From the NCBI RefSeq assembly GCF_019703855.1, contig NZ_AP024086.1, forward strand, positions 434,001 to 498,000: a stretch of DNA of 64,000 nt, read 5' to 3'. The translations under genes were made by a program, and so were the position numbers. Below, one piece after another: positions 9,094-18,115 of this stretch. Each line of letters begins with the position of its first letter. The stretch's first letter is position 1. This stretch comes from Desulfomarina profundi (GTDB lineage Bacteria > Desulfobacterota > Desulfobulbia > Desulfobulbales > Desulfocapsaceae). The notes under the pieces are model-generated. The model searched no databases, was not told the origin of the DNA, and saw only the letters and a program-made list of their open reading frames with translations.

Positions 9094-10964
9094 GGTAGTT
9101 CCTCCCTGTTGTTTAATGGTTTTCCGGTTGTGGTTGAAATATGATCACCATCCCGATCAATTTTGATAACCGCAAGCGTTATATCGTCTTCCTGGGATTT
9201 TTCTCCCATAAAAGACTGGAGTTTATCAGTGATTGACTGCACGATAGAGCCGGGTGACAGGACACTGCCGGCGGCGATGATTTGTCTGACCCGCTCTTTT
9301 CCGAATTGCTCCCCTTCAGGATTTTCATTTTCCCAGACGCCATCGCTGCCGATAAGGATTATTAATGGTTCATTCGGCAGAATCATTTCGTTGCATTCGA
9401 AATGACAGTCGGGGTCAATTCCCAGGGCAACACCTCTGCCCTTCAGTTCAGAAAATTTATTACTTGCAGGCGAATAGACAATTGCGGGATCATGTCCCCC
9501 TCTTACCCATTTGACAGCGTGGTTTATTTCGTCATATTCCAGATAAAAAAGGGTGACAAAATTGCCGGTTCTTTCTGTGTCTTTGCATAAAAGCCTGTTT
9601 ACATCAGTCATTATTCGGGCAAGGGTGCCCGGCTGAGAGATGCGGCAGCGGAGAAGTGCCCGAACTGTTGTCATCAGGAGTGCGGCACCTATGCCGTGAC
9701 CGACAACATCACCAACAACTATCCCTACTTTTCCATTTTTTTCGGGAAGAGGGATGATGTCAAAATAGTCGCCTCCTGTCTCATCGCAGTAGTTGCTTAT
9801 CCCGTCAATACTGATTCGTCTCGATGAATAGCCGGTATGGGGGAGAAGATTCTGCTGAACCTCTCTGGCGACACTGAGAGCTTCCTTGAGGAGAAGCCGC
9901 TGTTTGAGCTGGCGGGTCATCTTGTTAAAACATCCGGCCAGTTCTCCAACTTCGTCAACAGTAGTTACAGGCAATGGCGGACCGAATTCACCTCTTGCCA
10001 GGTTTTCCGCTGCCAGTGTTATCTCCTTGATCATTGTTGTAATCCGGTTTGTCGATCTGCGGATGAAAAAGAGGATCAGCAGGGTACAGGCGGCAATGGA
10101 CAGGGAATAGATTATTTTGAAGCGAATGATCGGTTGGAGAATTTTTTTTCCGGGAGCAACAATAACCAGTGTCCAGGGAGCTTCAACCAGATGGTAAAAT
10201 CCACTCACTTCTTCAGGAGGTGAGCCGCCACCAAACACCATGCCGGAATTATTCTGGTGAATGGCATTCAGGGTAGCTTTTTCCAGTTTGTTCTCCCTGC
10301 CGAACAGGTTTGGTCGTTTTTCAGCGGGGTTGGTTTTTTTTGAAAAAGTGCTCGCAAGAATATTGCCGGTATCATCGACCAGGTAAGCCTTATTGCTTTT
10401 CCACCAGGGTGCTGCAATGACCTGATCGACAAAGGTGTCAAATGAAATGATTATTTCAATTCTACCCGTACCGTTGCCCGTTGTTGTTTCCAGTTCACTG
10501 ACAAGGGAAACGGTTCTGTCTCGAAGTCTGTTGTCATACTTGGGCAGGCTGATTGTGAGCTGACCCAGAGTGTAATCGTGTCTCATTTTCATGGTCATCA
10601 TCCGGGCCATGGTTTTTCCCGGGGATGTTCTGTCTGGAGTTTTGTCCGGCAGGGTGACTTTGACTTTGATGACTCCGTCAATACTTTTGATTTTCTGCAG
10701 AATATATTCAAATACTTCCCCGGAAATATTCATTTTGCCGTCGATCTGCAAAACCTGCAGAAGGTCTTTGGGTTTTCGCATGCGCATGTCTATCTGATGA
10801 GCTGTTTTCTGCAGCTCAGCTATGGCTGTTTCACCCCATTGATTGAGGAGAATATTGCGTACAAAGATATAACCGCCGATCGACAGCCCCATAAGGAGCA
10901 GAAATGTCGGTAGCAGGATAAACACAAGCGTTCGCTGTTGCAGGGTTCGGGGTTGGATGGGCAT
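9090..10964 (-). CDS. Membrane SpoIIE/PP2C-type serine phosphatase with sensor and HAMP
   Basis: 624 residues. An N-terminal TM (about 13-34), a periplasmic sensor domain (about 35-285, Cache-like), a second TM (about 288-305), a HAMP linker (about 305-360), then a PPM/SpoIIE phosphatase (about 395-605). Metal-ligand motifs are visible: GGDYFDI, GDVVGHGIG and GSDGVWE. Such proteins (RsbU/RsbP type) dephosphorylate an anti-sigma-factor antagonist in response to an extracytoplasmic signal; no partner STAS or kinase gene is in this operon. It lies 17 bp after the small basic secreted protein and overlaps the porin start. Confidence 0.88.
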   Translation of the reverse strand: MPIQPRTLQQRTLVFILLPTFLLLMGLSIGGYIFVRNILLNQWGETAIAELQKTAHQIDMRMRKPKDLLQVLQIDGKMNISGEVFEYILQKIKSIDGVIKVKVTLPDKTPDRTSPGKTMARMMTMKMRHDYTLGQLTISLPKYDNRLRDRTVSLVSELETTTGNGTGRIEIIISFDTFVDQVIAAPWWKSNKAYLVDDTGNILASTFSKKTNPAEKRPNLFGRENKLEKATLNAIHQNNSGMVFGGGSPPEEVSGFYHLVEAPWTLVIVAPGKKILQPIIRFKIIYSLSIAACTLLILFFIRRSTNRITTMIKEITLAAENLARGEFGPPLPVTTVDEVGELAGCFNKMTRQLKQRLLLKEALSVAREVQQNLLPHTGYSSRRISIDGISNYCDETGGDYFDIIPLPEKNGKVGIVVGDVVGHGIGAALLMTTVRALLRCRISQPGTLARIMTDVNRLLCKDTERTGNFVTLFYLEYDEINHAVKWVRGGHDPAIVYSPASNKFSELKGRGVALGIDPDCHFECNEMILPNEPLIILIGSDGVWENENPEGEQFGKERVRQIIAAGSVLSPGSIVQSITDKLQSFMGEKSQEDDITLAVIKIDRDGDHISTTTGKPLNNREELP

Positions 10965-10981
10965 GATTTATATTCTGTGGT

Positions 10982-11293
10982 TCATTTATCCGAATTAAAG
11001 GCGTAGTCCGGTATTCTGATGAGATACCGTTTCCCTGCTCTTGCCAGAGCTTCAGCCCGGTCCATGGCCCGCTTTATCTCTTTACGGGACTGTTTGACTT
11101 TCCATTTATTGTGGCGTCTTAAATGCGGCCGCTTGAGCCTGTCCGGATCTGCACCATTTTTCAGTTGGGTGATATAAGTCCTTGCCTTTTCCTGGTTGCG
11201 TTCTATCCACCGTTTGCTGTTGGCATAAACGGGAACAGATAAAAATTGAATAAGAAGGCTTGTAAGCAGTATCCATTTTAAAACCGTTTTCAT
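10982..11293 (-). CDS. Small secreted basic protein, unknown
   Basis: Start chosen at ATG 11293 (MKTVLKWILLTSLLIQFLS), which has GGGAGGTAA seven bases upstream; the frame extends to 11338 without a better site. The 103-residue product has a clear signal peptide ending near VPVYA, then a highly basic helical body (KRPHLRRHNKWKVKQSRKEI). First gene of the operon with the phosphatase and porin. I do not recognise the family. It may be a periplasmic sensor partner of the downstream phosphatase, but nothing in the sequence proves this. Confidence 0.7.
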   Translation of the reverse strand: MKTVLKWILLTSLLIQFLSVPVYANSKRWIERNQEKARTYITQLKNGADPDRLKRPHLRRHNKWKVKQSRKEIKRAMDRAEALARAGKRYLIRIPDYAFNSDK

Positions 11294-11391
11294 GATATTA
11301 CCTCCCTGTATTGCTCTGGTTAGGATGACGTTTTCCATGCTGTCTCAAAAGATATTGTTTTTTGATCCTGTCGTGTCTTTACTCTTTCTAT

Positions 11392-11407
11392 CGCAAATAC
11401 TGATCCA
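11392..11407 (-). promoter_or_regulatory. Sigma-54 promoter of the phosphatase/porin operon
   Basis: Minus strand TGGATCAGTATTTGCG has GG and GC ten bases apart and a good TTTGC -12 block. The predicted start near 11381 leaves about a 90-base leader before ATG 11293. A TGTCC half-site motif is centred 118.5 bp upstream, the same spacing as at cusCBA. Confidence 0.6.
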
Positions 11408-11503
11408 GTCGGTAAAGAATTTTATTTTACGGAGTAACTGTTGGGTTAGACAACAGATCAAGAGAGTTTTTCTGTTTTTTCCGGGATGGTATAAATGACA
11501 TGC

Positions 11504-11520
11504 TGTCCTGTTTTTAGTCA
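11504..11520. promoter_or_regulatory. Degenerate copy of the 17-bp palindrome
   Basis: TGTCCTGTTTTTAGTCA keeps a perfect left half (TGTCC) and four of six bases of the right half. I looked here because its centre (11512) lies 118.5 bp from the -12 GC of the leftward sigma-54 promoter; it is weak by sequence alone. Confidence 0.4.
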
Positions 11521-11711
11521 GTTTTCCCGGGAACCGCTGTGTCTGGTATCCAGGAATGTGACACTTTCTAAAAGTTATCCAATGCCTATCCAGTTAAAAC
11601 TGTAATCATTAGACTCAAAAGTTGTTATGACGTGAGGGGATGGCAGGTTTCTTTTTAAACAGTCAACTGGTATACTTTCTTTGATACCTTTAAAATTTAA
11701 TATGCAAAAAA

Positions 11712-13448
11712 ATGATGAATTTTCTTAGTAATTCCAGAAAAAAATTATCTATCCCTCTTGTGGGAATTCTTGTCACCACAGTCATTCTGGCAGGATTGCT
11801 GGTTTTCAGCACAATGCGTAATCTCAACAAGGAACAGCGCATCATTGAGGGATTTCTGTTGGATGAAGGACTCACCCTGATTCGCAGTCTTGAAGCCGGG
11901 GCCCGGACCACGATGATGCATGAGATGATGGGAGGATCCCTGCCCGTTAAGACATTGGTTCGGGAGACCGCTAAAAGTGAGAGGATTGAGTATATTTTTA
12001 TCGTTGCAGAAGATGGAATGGTTGTTGCAAGTGCAGGAATACATGATCTGAAGACTGACAGTTTGCTGACGAGGAAAATACTTGAAAAGAGAGAACCGGT
12101 GACAACGGTGATCGACCTCAACGGCCACAAGCCGGTTTTTGAAGTTGCAACTATTTTTCAAAGCCTGCCTCTTGAGAGGCCTGTCGGGATGGGGATGATG
12201 GGCCAAAGCAGATGGCGGCCTGTTTCCCGTGTGACGAAAATGCTGGAAGAGGGGCGTGCTGTTATTCATCTTGGATTGTGCACAAAAGAATTCCAGGAGG
12301 CACGTGTTCAGGATGTCAGGCATTCTTTTTTCATGGGGAGCCTGCTACTGCTGCTGGGAAGTGCCGGGTTTTATTTTCTTTTTCTTTACCAGGGGATGCG
12401 CGTTACGCGGACGACTCTTGCCAATATGAAACTGTATACCCGGAATATAATTGAGTCTATGCCCGACGGGCTTATTACCTTTGATTCGAGGGGAAGAGTT
12501 GTGGCCTGGAATCCCAAAGCTGTAGAACTGACCGGGGTGCATTATGAAGCGCTGAAAGAACTCTCCATGGAAGCACTGTTTCCCGGGATGCCGGTTGACT
12601 CTCTGGCAGTATATGAAAATGCGTCATCTTTTTCATATACTTTCAAGGATGGGAAAGGAGGGGAGATACCGGTGGAAATTAGCTGTTCCCCTCTTCAGGA
12701 TGAGGAGAAAAAAAACCGTGGAGCGGTTTTTCTGCTTCGTGATCTCCGTAAAATCCGGGCCATGGAAGAGCAGCTGGCCCGGTCACATCGTCTGGCAGCT
12801 CTTGGGAAAATGGCCGCAGGCATTGCCCACGAGATACGTAATCCACTTGGAACTCTTCGTGGGTTTGCCCAATATTTCGGCGCCAGGGCCGAAGATGACG
12901 CTTCCCGGGAGTACAGTTCTCTTATGATCGGAGAAGTGGACAGACTCAACGAAAGTATTTCCTCACTGTTGCAGTTTTCCCGCCCCCGTGAACCGGAGTT
13001 TTTACCCCTTGAGCTGGAAGATCTTCTTGAGAAAATGGAAAAACTGCTGGAGTATGACTTGAAGGAGAAAAACATTACACTGGAGAAATCATATACCTGT
13101 TCAATTCAGATAGAAGGTGATGGTGATCTGCTTCTCCAGGTTTTGTTGAACGTTTTGAAAAACGCCTTGAACGCAAGTGAAACGGATGGTCTTATAAGTG
13201 TTACGTGTGAAAATGATGATGAACATATCTATATCACAGTAAAAGATAATGGTGTGGGGATGAGCAGAGTGGAGTGTGAACAGATGTTTGATCCCTTTTT
13301 TACTACCCGGAAAACCGGAACAGGACTGGGACTTACTGTAAGTCATCAGATTGTTGAACAGCACCAGGGACTGTTCAAAGTTACTTCAGAACAGGGTAAA
13401 GGTACTTCCGTGACAATTATCCTTCCTCAACGTCAGCGTGAACAATGA
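11712..13448 (+). CDS. ZraS/HydH-like sensor histidine kinase with Met-rich sensor domain
   Basis: 578 residues. TM1 about 13-33, periplasmic domain about 35-205, TM2 about 207-226, a PAS domain (about 242-345), HisKA with phospho-acceptor His373 in AAGIAHEIRNPLGTL, and a HATPase domain (DNGVGMS, GTGLGL) to the end. The periplasmic part carries two Met clusters, TMMHEMMGG near residue 70 and GMGMMGQ near 160, plausible soft-metal ligands. Its stop overlaps the response-regulator start by four bases. ZraS-type kinases sense envelope metal; here Cu(I)/Ag(I) is the likely signal given the neighbours (inference). Confidence 0.9.
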   Translation: MMNFLSNSRKKLSIPLVGILVTTVILAGLLVFSTMRNLNKEQRIIEGFLLDEGLTLIRSLEAGARTTMMHEMMGGSLPVKTLVRETAKSERIEYIFIVAEDGMVVASAGIHDLKTDSLLTRKILEKREPVTTVIDLNGHKPVFEVATIFQSLPLERPVGMGMMGQSRWRPVSRVTKMLEEGRAVIHLGLCTKEFQEARVQDVRHSFFMGSLLLLLGSAGFYFLFLYQGMRVTRTTLANMKLYTRNIIESMPDGLITFDSRGRVVAWNPKAVELTGVHYEALKELSMEALFPGMPVDSLAVYENASSFSYTFKDGKGGEIPVEISCSPLQDEEKKNRGAVFLLRDLRKIRAMEEQLARSHRLAALGKMAAGIAHEIRNPLGTLRGFAQYFGARAEDDASREYSSLMIGEVDRLNESISSLLQFSRPREPEFLPLELEDLLEKMEKLLEYDLKEKNITLEKSYTCSIQIEGDGDLLLQVLLNVLKNALNASETDGLISVTCENDDEHIYITVKDNGVGMSRVECEQMFDPFFTTRKTGTGLGLTVSHQIVEQHQGLFKVTSEQGKGTSVTIILPQRQREQ

Positions 13449-14809
13449 AACATTTGAAAAGAAAAATCCTGATTGTAGATGATGATGCGGCCCACCGGAC
13501 CATGCTCAAGGTCAATCTGGTGCAGGGTGGATATGAAATTGTCGAGGCAGACGATGGTGACCAGGTTCTGCCTGTTCTCCTTGAGAATTCGGTGGATCTG
13601 ATTCTGATGGATTTGAAAATGGAGCGTATGGATGGTATTGAGGCGATCAGGTTGTTGCGGACAGAATACAGGGTCGAACCGATCATTGTGATAACCGCCT
13701 TTTCATCAGTGGAGTCTGCTGTTGAAGCGATGAAACATGGGGCAATCGATTATATTACAAAACCAGTGGATATTGAGGCCCTGAAGCTGAAAGTTGAAAA
13801 GGCCCTGGATGTGGAAGGATTGCGTGAAGAGAACAGGGAGTTGAGGAAACGGCTGGGGGAGAAATTTGATTTTGGTAATATAATCGGGAGAAGTCCTGCC
13901 ATGCAGAAGGTCTTTGAGACCTTGGCCCTTGTGGCTCCTTCTGATGCAACGGTACTGATAAACGGAGAGTCGGGGACCGGTAAGGAGCTGATAGCCGGTG
14001 CCCTTCATCATAACAGCAAGAGAAAGGACGGACCTTTTATAAAAGTCAACTGTGCCGCTCTGCATGAAAATCTCCTGGAATCAGAGCTTTTCGGTCATGA
14101 AAAAGGCGCCTTTACCGGTGCTGACAGCAGGCGTCCCGGGCGATTTGAACTTGCCGACGGTGGTACGCTCTTTCTGGATGAGATAGGCGATATGTCCCTG
14201 CCTACCCAGGCAAAGATTCTGCGGGTTCTGCAGGAGGGGGAGCTGGAGCGACTTGGGGGGAACCAGACTCTGCGTGTCAATGTACGCATGGTTGCGGCCA
14301 CCCACAGAGATCTCAATAAAATGGTTGAAGAGGAAAGCTTCCGACAGGATCTTTTTTTCCGGTTGTCTGTCGTTCCCGTGGAATTACCGCCGTTGAGGGA
14401 GCGCACGGAAGATATCCCTGCGCTGGCAGATTTTTTCCTGCATCACTATTGCACAAAAAATAAAAAAGATATCAAGGGCTTTCATCCACAGACGCTGGTG
14501 CTGCTGGTACGTTACTCCTGGCCGGGAAATGTTCGTGAACTGGAAAATACAATAGAACGGGCAGTTATTCTCTGTCTGGGCGAGCAGATCACTCCCAGGG
14601 AATTACCTCCGCAGATGTTGCCCAAAGATTTTCAGCAGGTCGCAGTATCTTCTTCCTCTTCTGGTGGGGGTCTGACGCTGAAAGATATGGAAAAAGAGAC
14701 GATTCGTGCAACACTTGAACGGACCGGAGGAAATAAATCACGTGCAGCGAAACTTCTCGGGATCGCACGGCAAACCTTGTTAAATAAATTAAAGGAATAT
14801 GAATTATGA
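13445..14809 (+). CDS. Sigma-54-dependent response regulator (ZraR/NtrC family)
   Basis: 454 residues: receiver domain with acidic pocket (VDDD) and phospho-acceptor Asp56 (LMDLKM), a linker, an AAA+ sigma-54 activation domain (about 145-380) with Walker A GESGTGKEL and the sigma-54-contacting GAFTGA loop, and a C-terminal Fis-type helix-turn-helix (RAAKLLGIARQTLLNKL). It is the only enhancer-binding protein in the window, so it is the prime candidate to bind the 17-bp palindromes and drive the sigma-54 promoters of cusCBA, the phosphatase/porin operon and the kinase-like gene. ATGA overlap with the kinase. Confidence 0.93.
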   Translation: MKHLKRKILIVDDDAAHRTMLKVNLVQGGYEIVEADDGDQVLPVLLENSVDLILMDLKMERMDGIEAIRLLRTEYRVEPIIVITAFSSVESAVEAMKHGAIDYITKPVDIEALKLKVEKALDVEGLREENRELRKRLGEKFDFGNIIGRSPAMQKVFETLALVAPSDATVLINGESGTGKELIAGALHHNSKRKDGPFIKVNCAALHENLLESELFGHEKGAFTGADSRRPGRFELADGGTLFLDEIGDMSLPTQAKILRVLQEGELERLGGNQTLRVNVRMVAATHRDLNKMVEEESFRQDLFFRLSVVPVELPPLRERTEDIPALADFFLHHYCTKNKKDIKGFHPQTLVLLVRYSWPGNVRELENTIERAVILCLGEQITPRELPPQMLPKDFQQVAVSSSSSGGGLTLKDMEKETIRATLERTGGNKSRAAKLLGIARQTLLNKLKEYEL

Positions 14810-14831
14810 ACATGATTTCAGGAGATAAATT

Positions 14832-15280
14832 ATGTATGGAACAAAAAGAATGGCATTAAAAGCTGTATTTGTCGTTATTTTATTGTTGGTGGCCTGGAAA
14901 CTGGTCTATGGCAGTGGAGCACATAAAGGAGGGCATTCCCAGAAAAATACAAATATGTCCCATTGGGCTGCTCCTGAAAAAGCTGTAAAGCAGGTTAATC
15001 CGGTAGTTGCTGACAGCAACTCAATAGCATTGGGCAAAGAACTGTACAGCCAGTTCTGTATGGGATGTCATGGGAAAAATGCGGATGGCAATGGGCCTGC
15101 CGCAGGCTCTCTTACGAAAAAACCAACCAATCTCCGAGCCATGGCCGGAGGACACGAGGATGGTGATTTTGCCTGGAAAATAAGGAACGGTCGCGGAGAA
15201 ATGCCGGCCTGGGGGATGAGTTGGAGTCTCAGGACGTCTGGCATCTGGTAAATTATATCCAGTCTCTTGCCTCACATTAA
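14832..15280 (+). CDS. Membrane-anchored class I cytochrome c (frameshifted as read)
   Basis: Starts 22 bp after the regulator with GGAG upstream. N-terminal anchor (about 7-26), a His-rich linker, then a c-type haem domain with CMGCH (about residue 76), Pro-rich middle and Met ligand in GEMPAWG. As read, the frame closes at 15251 after GMSWSLRTSGIW. One extra G in the G run at 15211-15215 instead gives GDELESQDVWHLVNYIQSLASH and a stop at 15280, the standard end of this family, for 149 residues. I therefore take the gene as intact. It probably carries electrons in the periplasm; its place after a metal-sensing pair suggests a regulon member or a redox partner of the copper oxidase (inference). 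Confidence 0.8.
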
Positions 15281-15718
15281 ATACGCTCCGAATGTTGTTT
15301 TGGCTGCTTTGTTGTGGAACCCATCAAGATTCTGTGGTGACAGAGTTACCGGGTTGCTGTGGACGGAAATCAGCACAGCACTATTGCCTGTAAAATCAGC
15401 TGTTTTCTTAGTCTCTTCATTCTTGCCTCAATTCTGGAACTGCCAATACCGGCGTGCTGAATTGAGGTATTCTTTGTTCTCTGACGTCATTGTCCAATAA
15501 ATGGACAATATGAATTTCAGGCAGTGCCGATTTGTATAACCTTCAGACAGCACAACCAGAATTCCTGTATTGTGTTGGGGGATATGGTGTGGTGTAATAT
15601 TATGAAATGATTGTGTTATTTGTGAGTTATGCGGTTCTTGTCAATTCCGGTATGTTTCGTGAATAACTTATGCTCAAAAGAAACTTTTTATAGCTACTCA
15701 CCTGACAGGAGGTGCTGC
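15281..15718 (+). other. 438-bp regulatory region before the Cu-ATPase operon
   Basis: No gene. Holds CCTCAATTC/GAATTGAGG inverted repeats (about 15425-15467, possible terminator of the cytochrome transcript) and a perfect copy of the 17-bp palindrome at 15491-15507. Downstream, TTCGTGAATAACTTATGCTC (GC at 15672) and TGGTGTAATATTATGA (15590-15605) each resemble a sigma-54 promoter with one invariant base wrong, so the promoter is unresolved. AGGAGG precedes the ATPase start. Confidence 0.45.
15491..15507. promoter_or_regulatory. 17-bp palindromic enhancer-type site (copy 2)
   Basis: TGTCCAATAAATGGACA, with arms extending to ATTGTCCA/TGGACAAT (15489-15509). It lies upstream of the Cu-ATPase, oxidase and CopB operon. 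Confidence 0.65.
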
Positions 15719-18081
15719 ATGACAACACATGATCACCATTTAAATATCACGACCAATCAATCCTATGTTGATCCTGTCTGTGGTATGAGCACGAATACAC
15801 GGGACGATTTTCTCTGCCACGTACACGAGGAAGACACATTTTATTTCTGCAGCACAAATTGCCTGGAAAAGTTTATGATTGATCCCCGGGCGTATTCTGG
15901 TGCGAAAAAGACCATTGACGGTCCCGAAAAGGTGAAAGTTGATCCCCAGGGAAAAGTGATCATCTACACCTGCCCCATGCATCCCGAGGTCGAACAGGAA
16001 GGCCCTGGCAGTTGCCCTCAATGCGGTATGGCGCTGGAACCTAAAAACGCTTCCCCGGAGAATGAAGAACAAAATCCCGAATACGAGATCATGCGTAATC
16101 GGTTCATTATCGGGGCAATTTTGACTGTTCCCCTGGTCTTTATTGCCATGCGTGATATGTTGCCGGGGGAGGCCTGCTGGAACAGATGGTTTCGGACAGG
16201 ACACTTGGCTGGCTTGAAATGATTCTCTCTACTCCGGTAGTACTCTGGGCGGGCTGGCCGTTTTATGAACGGGCTGTGCAATCGGTGATTAACCGCAGTT
16301 TGAACATGTTTACCTTGATTGGACTTGGGGTGTCAGTCGCCTATATATACAGTCTGGTCGGAGTGCTGTTTCCTGGTATTTTCCCTGCTTCCATGCAGAA
16401 CACTGATGGATCTGTGGGTGTCTATTTTGAAGCGGCGGCTGTGATTGTCACCCTTATTCTGCTAGGGCAGGTGATGGAGCTTCGTGCCCGTAACCAGACT
16501 GGGGCAGCCATTAAGGCCCTGCTGGGTCTTTCTCCGAAAACGGCGCGGAGAATTATGTCCTCCGGTGAAGAGGAGGATATTGGCCTGGAAGATGTCCGTG
16601 CAGGGGATTTGCTTCGAATTCGTCCCGGAGAAAAAATTCCGGTTGACGGGGTTGTTGTTGACGGGACGAGCTCGGTCGATGAATCAATGATTTCCGGTGA
16701 ACCGGTTCCGGTTAAAAAACAACCCGAGGACAAGGTGATTGGTGCAACGATCAATACCACGGGTTCTTTAACCATGCGGGCGGAAAAGGTGGGAGAAGAC
16801 ACCTTGCTGGCCCAGATTGTCAAGATGGTTGCCGATGCCCAGCGAAGCAGGGCCCCGATTCAGAAGATGGCTGATCAGGTGGCAGGTTATTTCGTACCTG
16901 CGGTTATAGGAATTGCAGGGTTGACCTTTGTTATCTGGTATTTTATTGGACCTGAACCACGTATGGCCTATGCCCTGATTGCAGCTGTTTCCGTCTTAAT
17001 CATTGCCTGTCCCTGCGCTCTTGGTCTGGCTACGCCCATGTCCATCATGGTTGCTACCGGCAAAGGTGCAACCTCAGGGGTTCTTTTCAAAAATGCTGAA
17101 GCCATTGAGACCATGCGCAAGATAGATACTCTGGTTGTAGATAAAACCGGTACCCTGACCAGGGGTGAGCCTACTTTGACCGGGATTGTACCAGCCTCCA
17201 ATATGGATGAGAGCAATCTTCTGAAGCTGGCAGCAAGTCTGGAAACAGCCAGTGAGCATCCATTGGCGGCAGCTATAGTTACCGGGGCCCGGGAAAGGGG
17301 AGTTGAGACTGAAGCAGTACGCAATTTTAATTCAGTAACCGGTAAGGGAGTCCGTGGGAGGGTAGGCGAACATGATGTGCTGCTCGGGAACAGGTTGCTG
17401 CTGAAGGATTTTTCTGTCCCTGTAAATGAACTGGAAGAGCTGGCTGAGAAGATGAGACGGGATGGACAGACTGTCATGTTTGTGGCCGCAGACAATAAAC
17501 TGGCCGGCCTGGTGGCAGTGTCCGATCCGGTAAAGGACAGTACTCCTGAGGCGATTCGTGAGCTTCATGGCGAGGGAGTCAGGGTAGTGATGTTGACTGG
17601 TGATAACCGGGCAACTGCCGAAGCCGTTGCGGAAAAGCTTGATATTGATGAAGTGGTGGCCGAAGTGCTGCCCGATGAGAAGTCCCGGGTCGTAGGCAAA
17701 TTTCAGGAAGAGGGTAAACGGGTGGCCATGGCGGGAGACGGAATAAATGATGCTCCGGCCTTAGCTCGGGCAGACGTGGGAATTGCCATGGGGACGGGAA
17801 CTGATGTGGCCATGGAATCCTCCGGTGTGACACTGGTTAAAGGGGACCTGACGGGTATTCTCCGGGCCAGGAAGCTGTCCAGGGCGACAATGTCTAATAT
17901 TCGCCAGAACCTGTTTTTTGCCTTTGTCTATAACGGTCTTGGTGTTCCGATTGCAGCAGGAGTTCTGTATCCGGCATTTGGTGTCATGCTCAGCCCCATT
18001 ATTGCCGCAGCCGCCATGAGCCTGAGCTCTCTGTCTGTGGTGGCCAATGCGCTCCGGTTGCGTTCGGCGAAAATCACTTGA
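15719..18081 (+). CDS. copA: Cu(I)/Ag(I) P1B-type ATPase with YHS and metal-binding N-domains (frameshifted as read)
   Basis: ATG 15719 follows an AGGAGG site. Domains: YHS domain (DPVCGMS...[10 protein letters not shown]), heavy-metal-binding [21 protein letters not shown] motif, eight-TM P-type ATPase with [10 protein letters not shown] (Cu(I)/Ag(I) signature), [15 protein letters not shown] and [10 protein letters not shown]. The frame breaks after MLPGE; one added G in the run at 16165-16169 joins it smoothly to [18 protein letters not shown], giving 787 residues, a normal length. Without the fix the two pieces are 15719-16222 and 16186-18081. It exports cytoplasmic Cu(I) to the periplasm, where the next gene (copper oxidase) and CusCBA take over. 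Confidence 0.92.
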
Positions 18082-18115
18082 TTTGTCTTTACAACTGAAA
18101 CCAGAGGAGGAGCAG

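Larger units (their letters stand above)
11294..11711. other. 418-bp divergent regulatory region
   Basis: No gene. It separates the minus-strand phosphatase/porin operon from the plus-strand sensor kinase. It contains a sigma-54 promoter facing left (11392-11407), a degenerate enhancer-type site (11504-11520), the short palindromes TTCCCGGGAA (near 11524) and CTGGTATCCAG (near 11543), and a possible -10 TATACT near 11671 facing the kinase. Confidence 0.5.

Noticed and set aside
15411-15675. A clear sigma-54 promoter for the Cu-ATPase operon
   Set aside because: The two candidates each miss one invariant base (TG instead of GG, or TG instead of GC), so no promoter is asserted.
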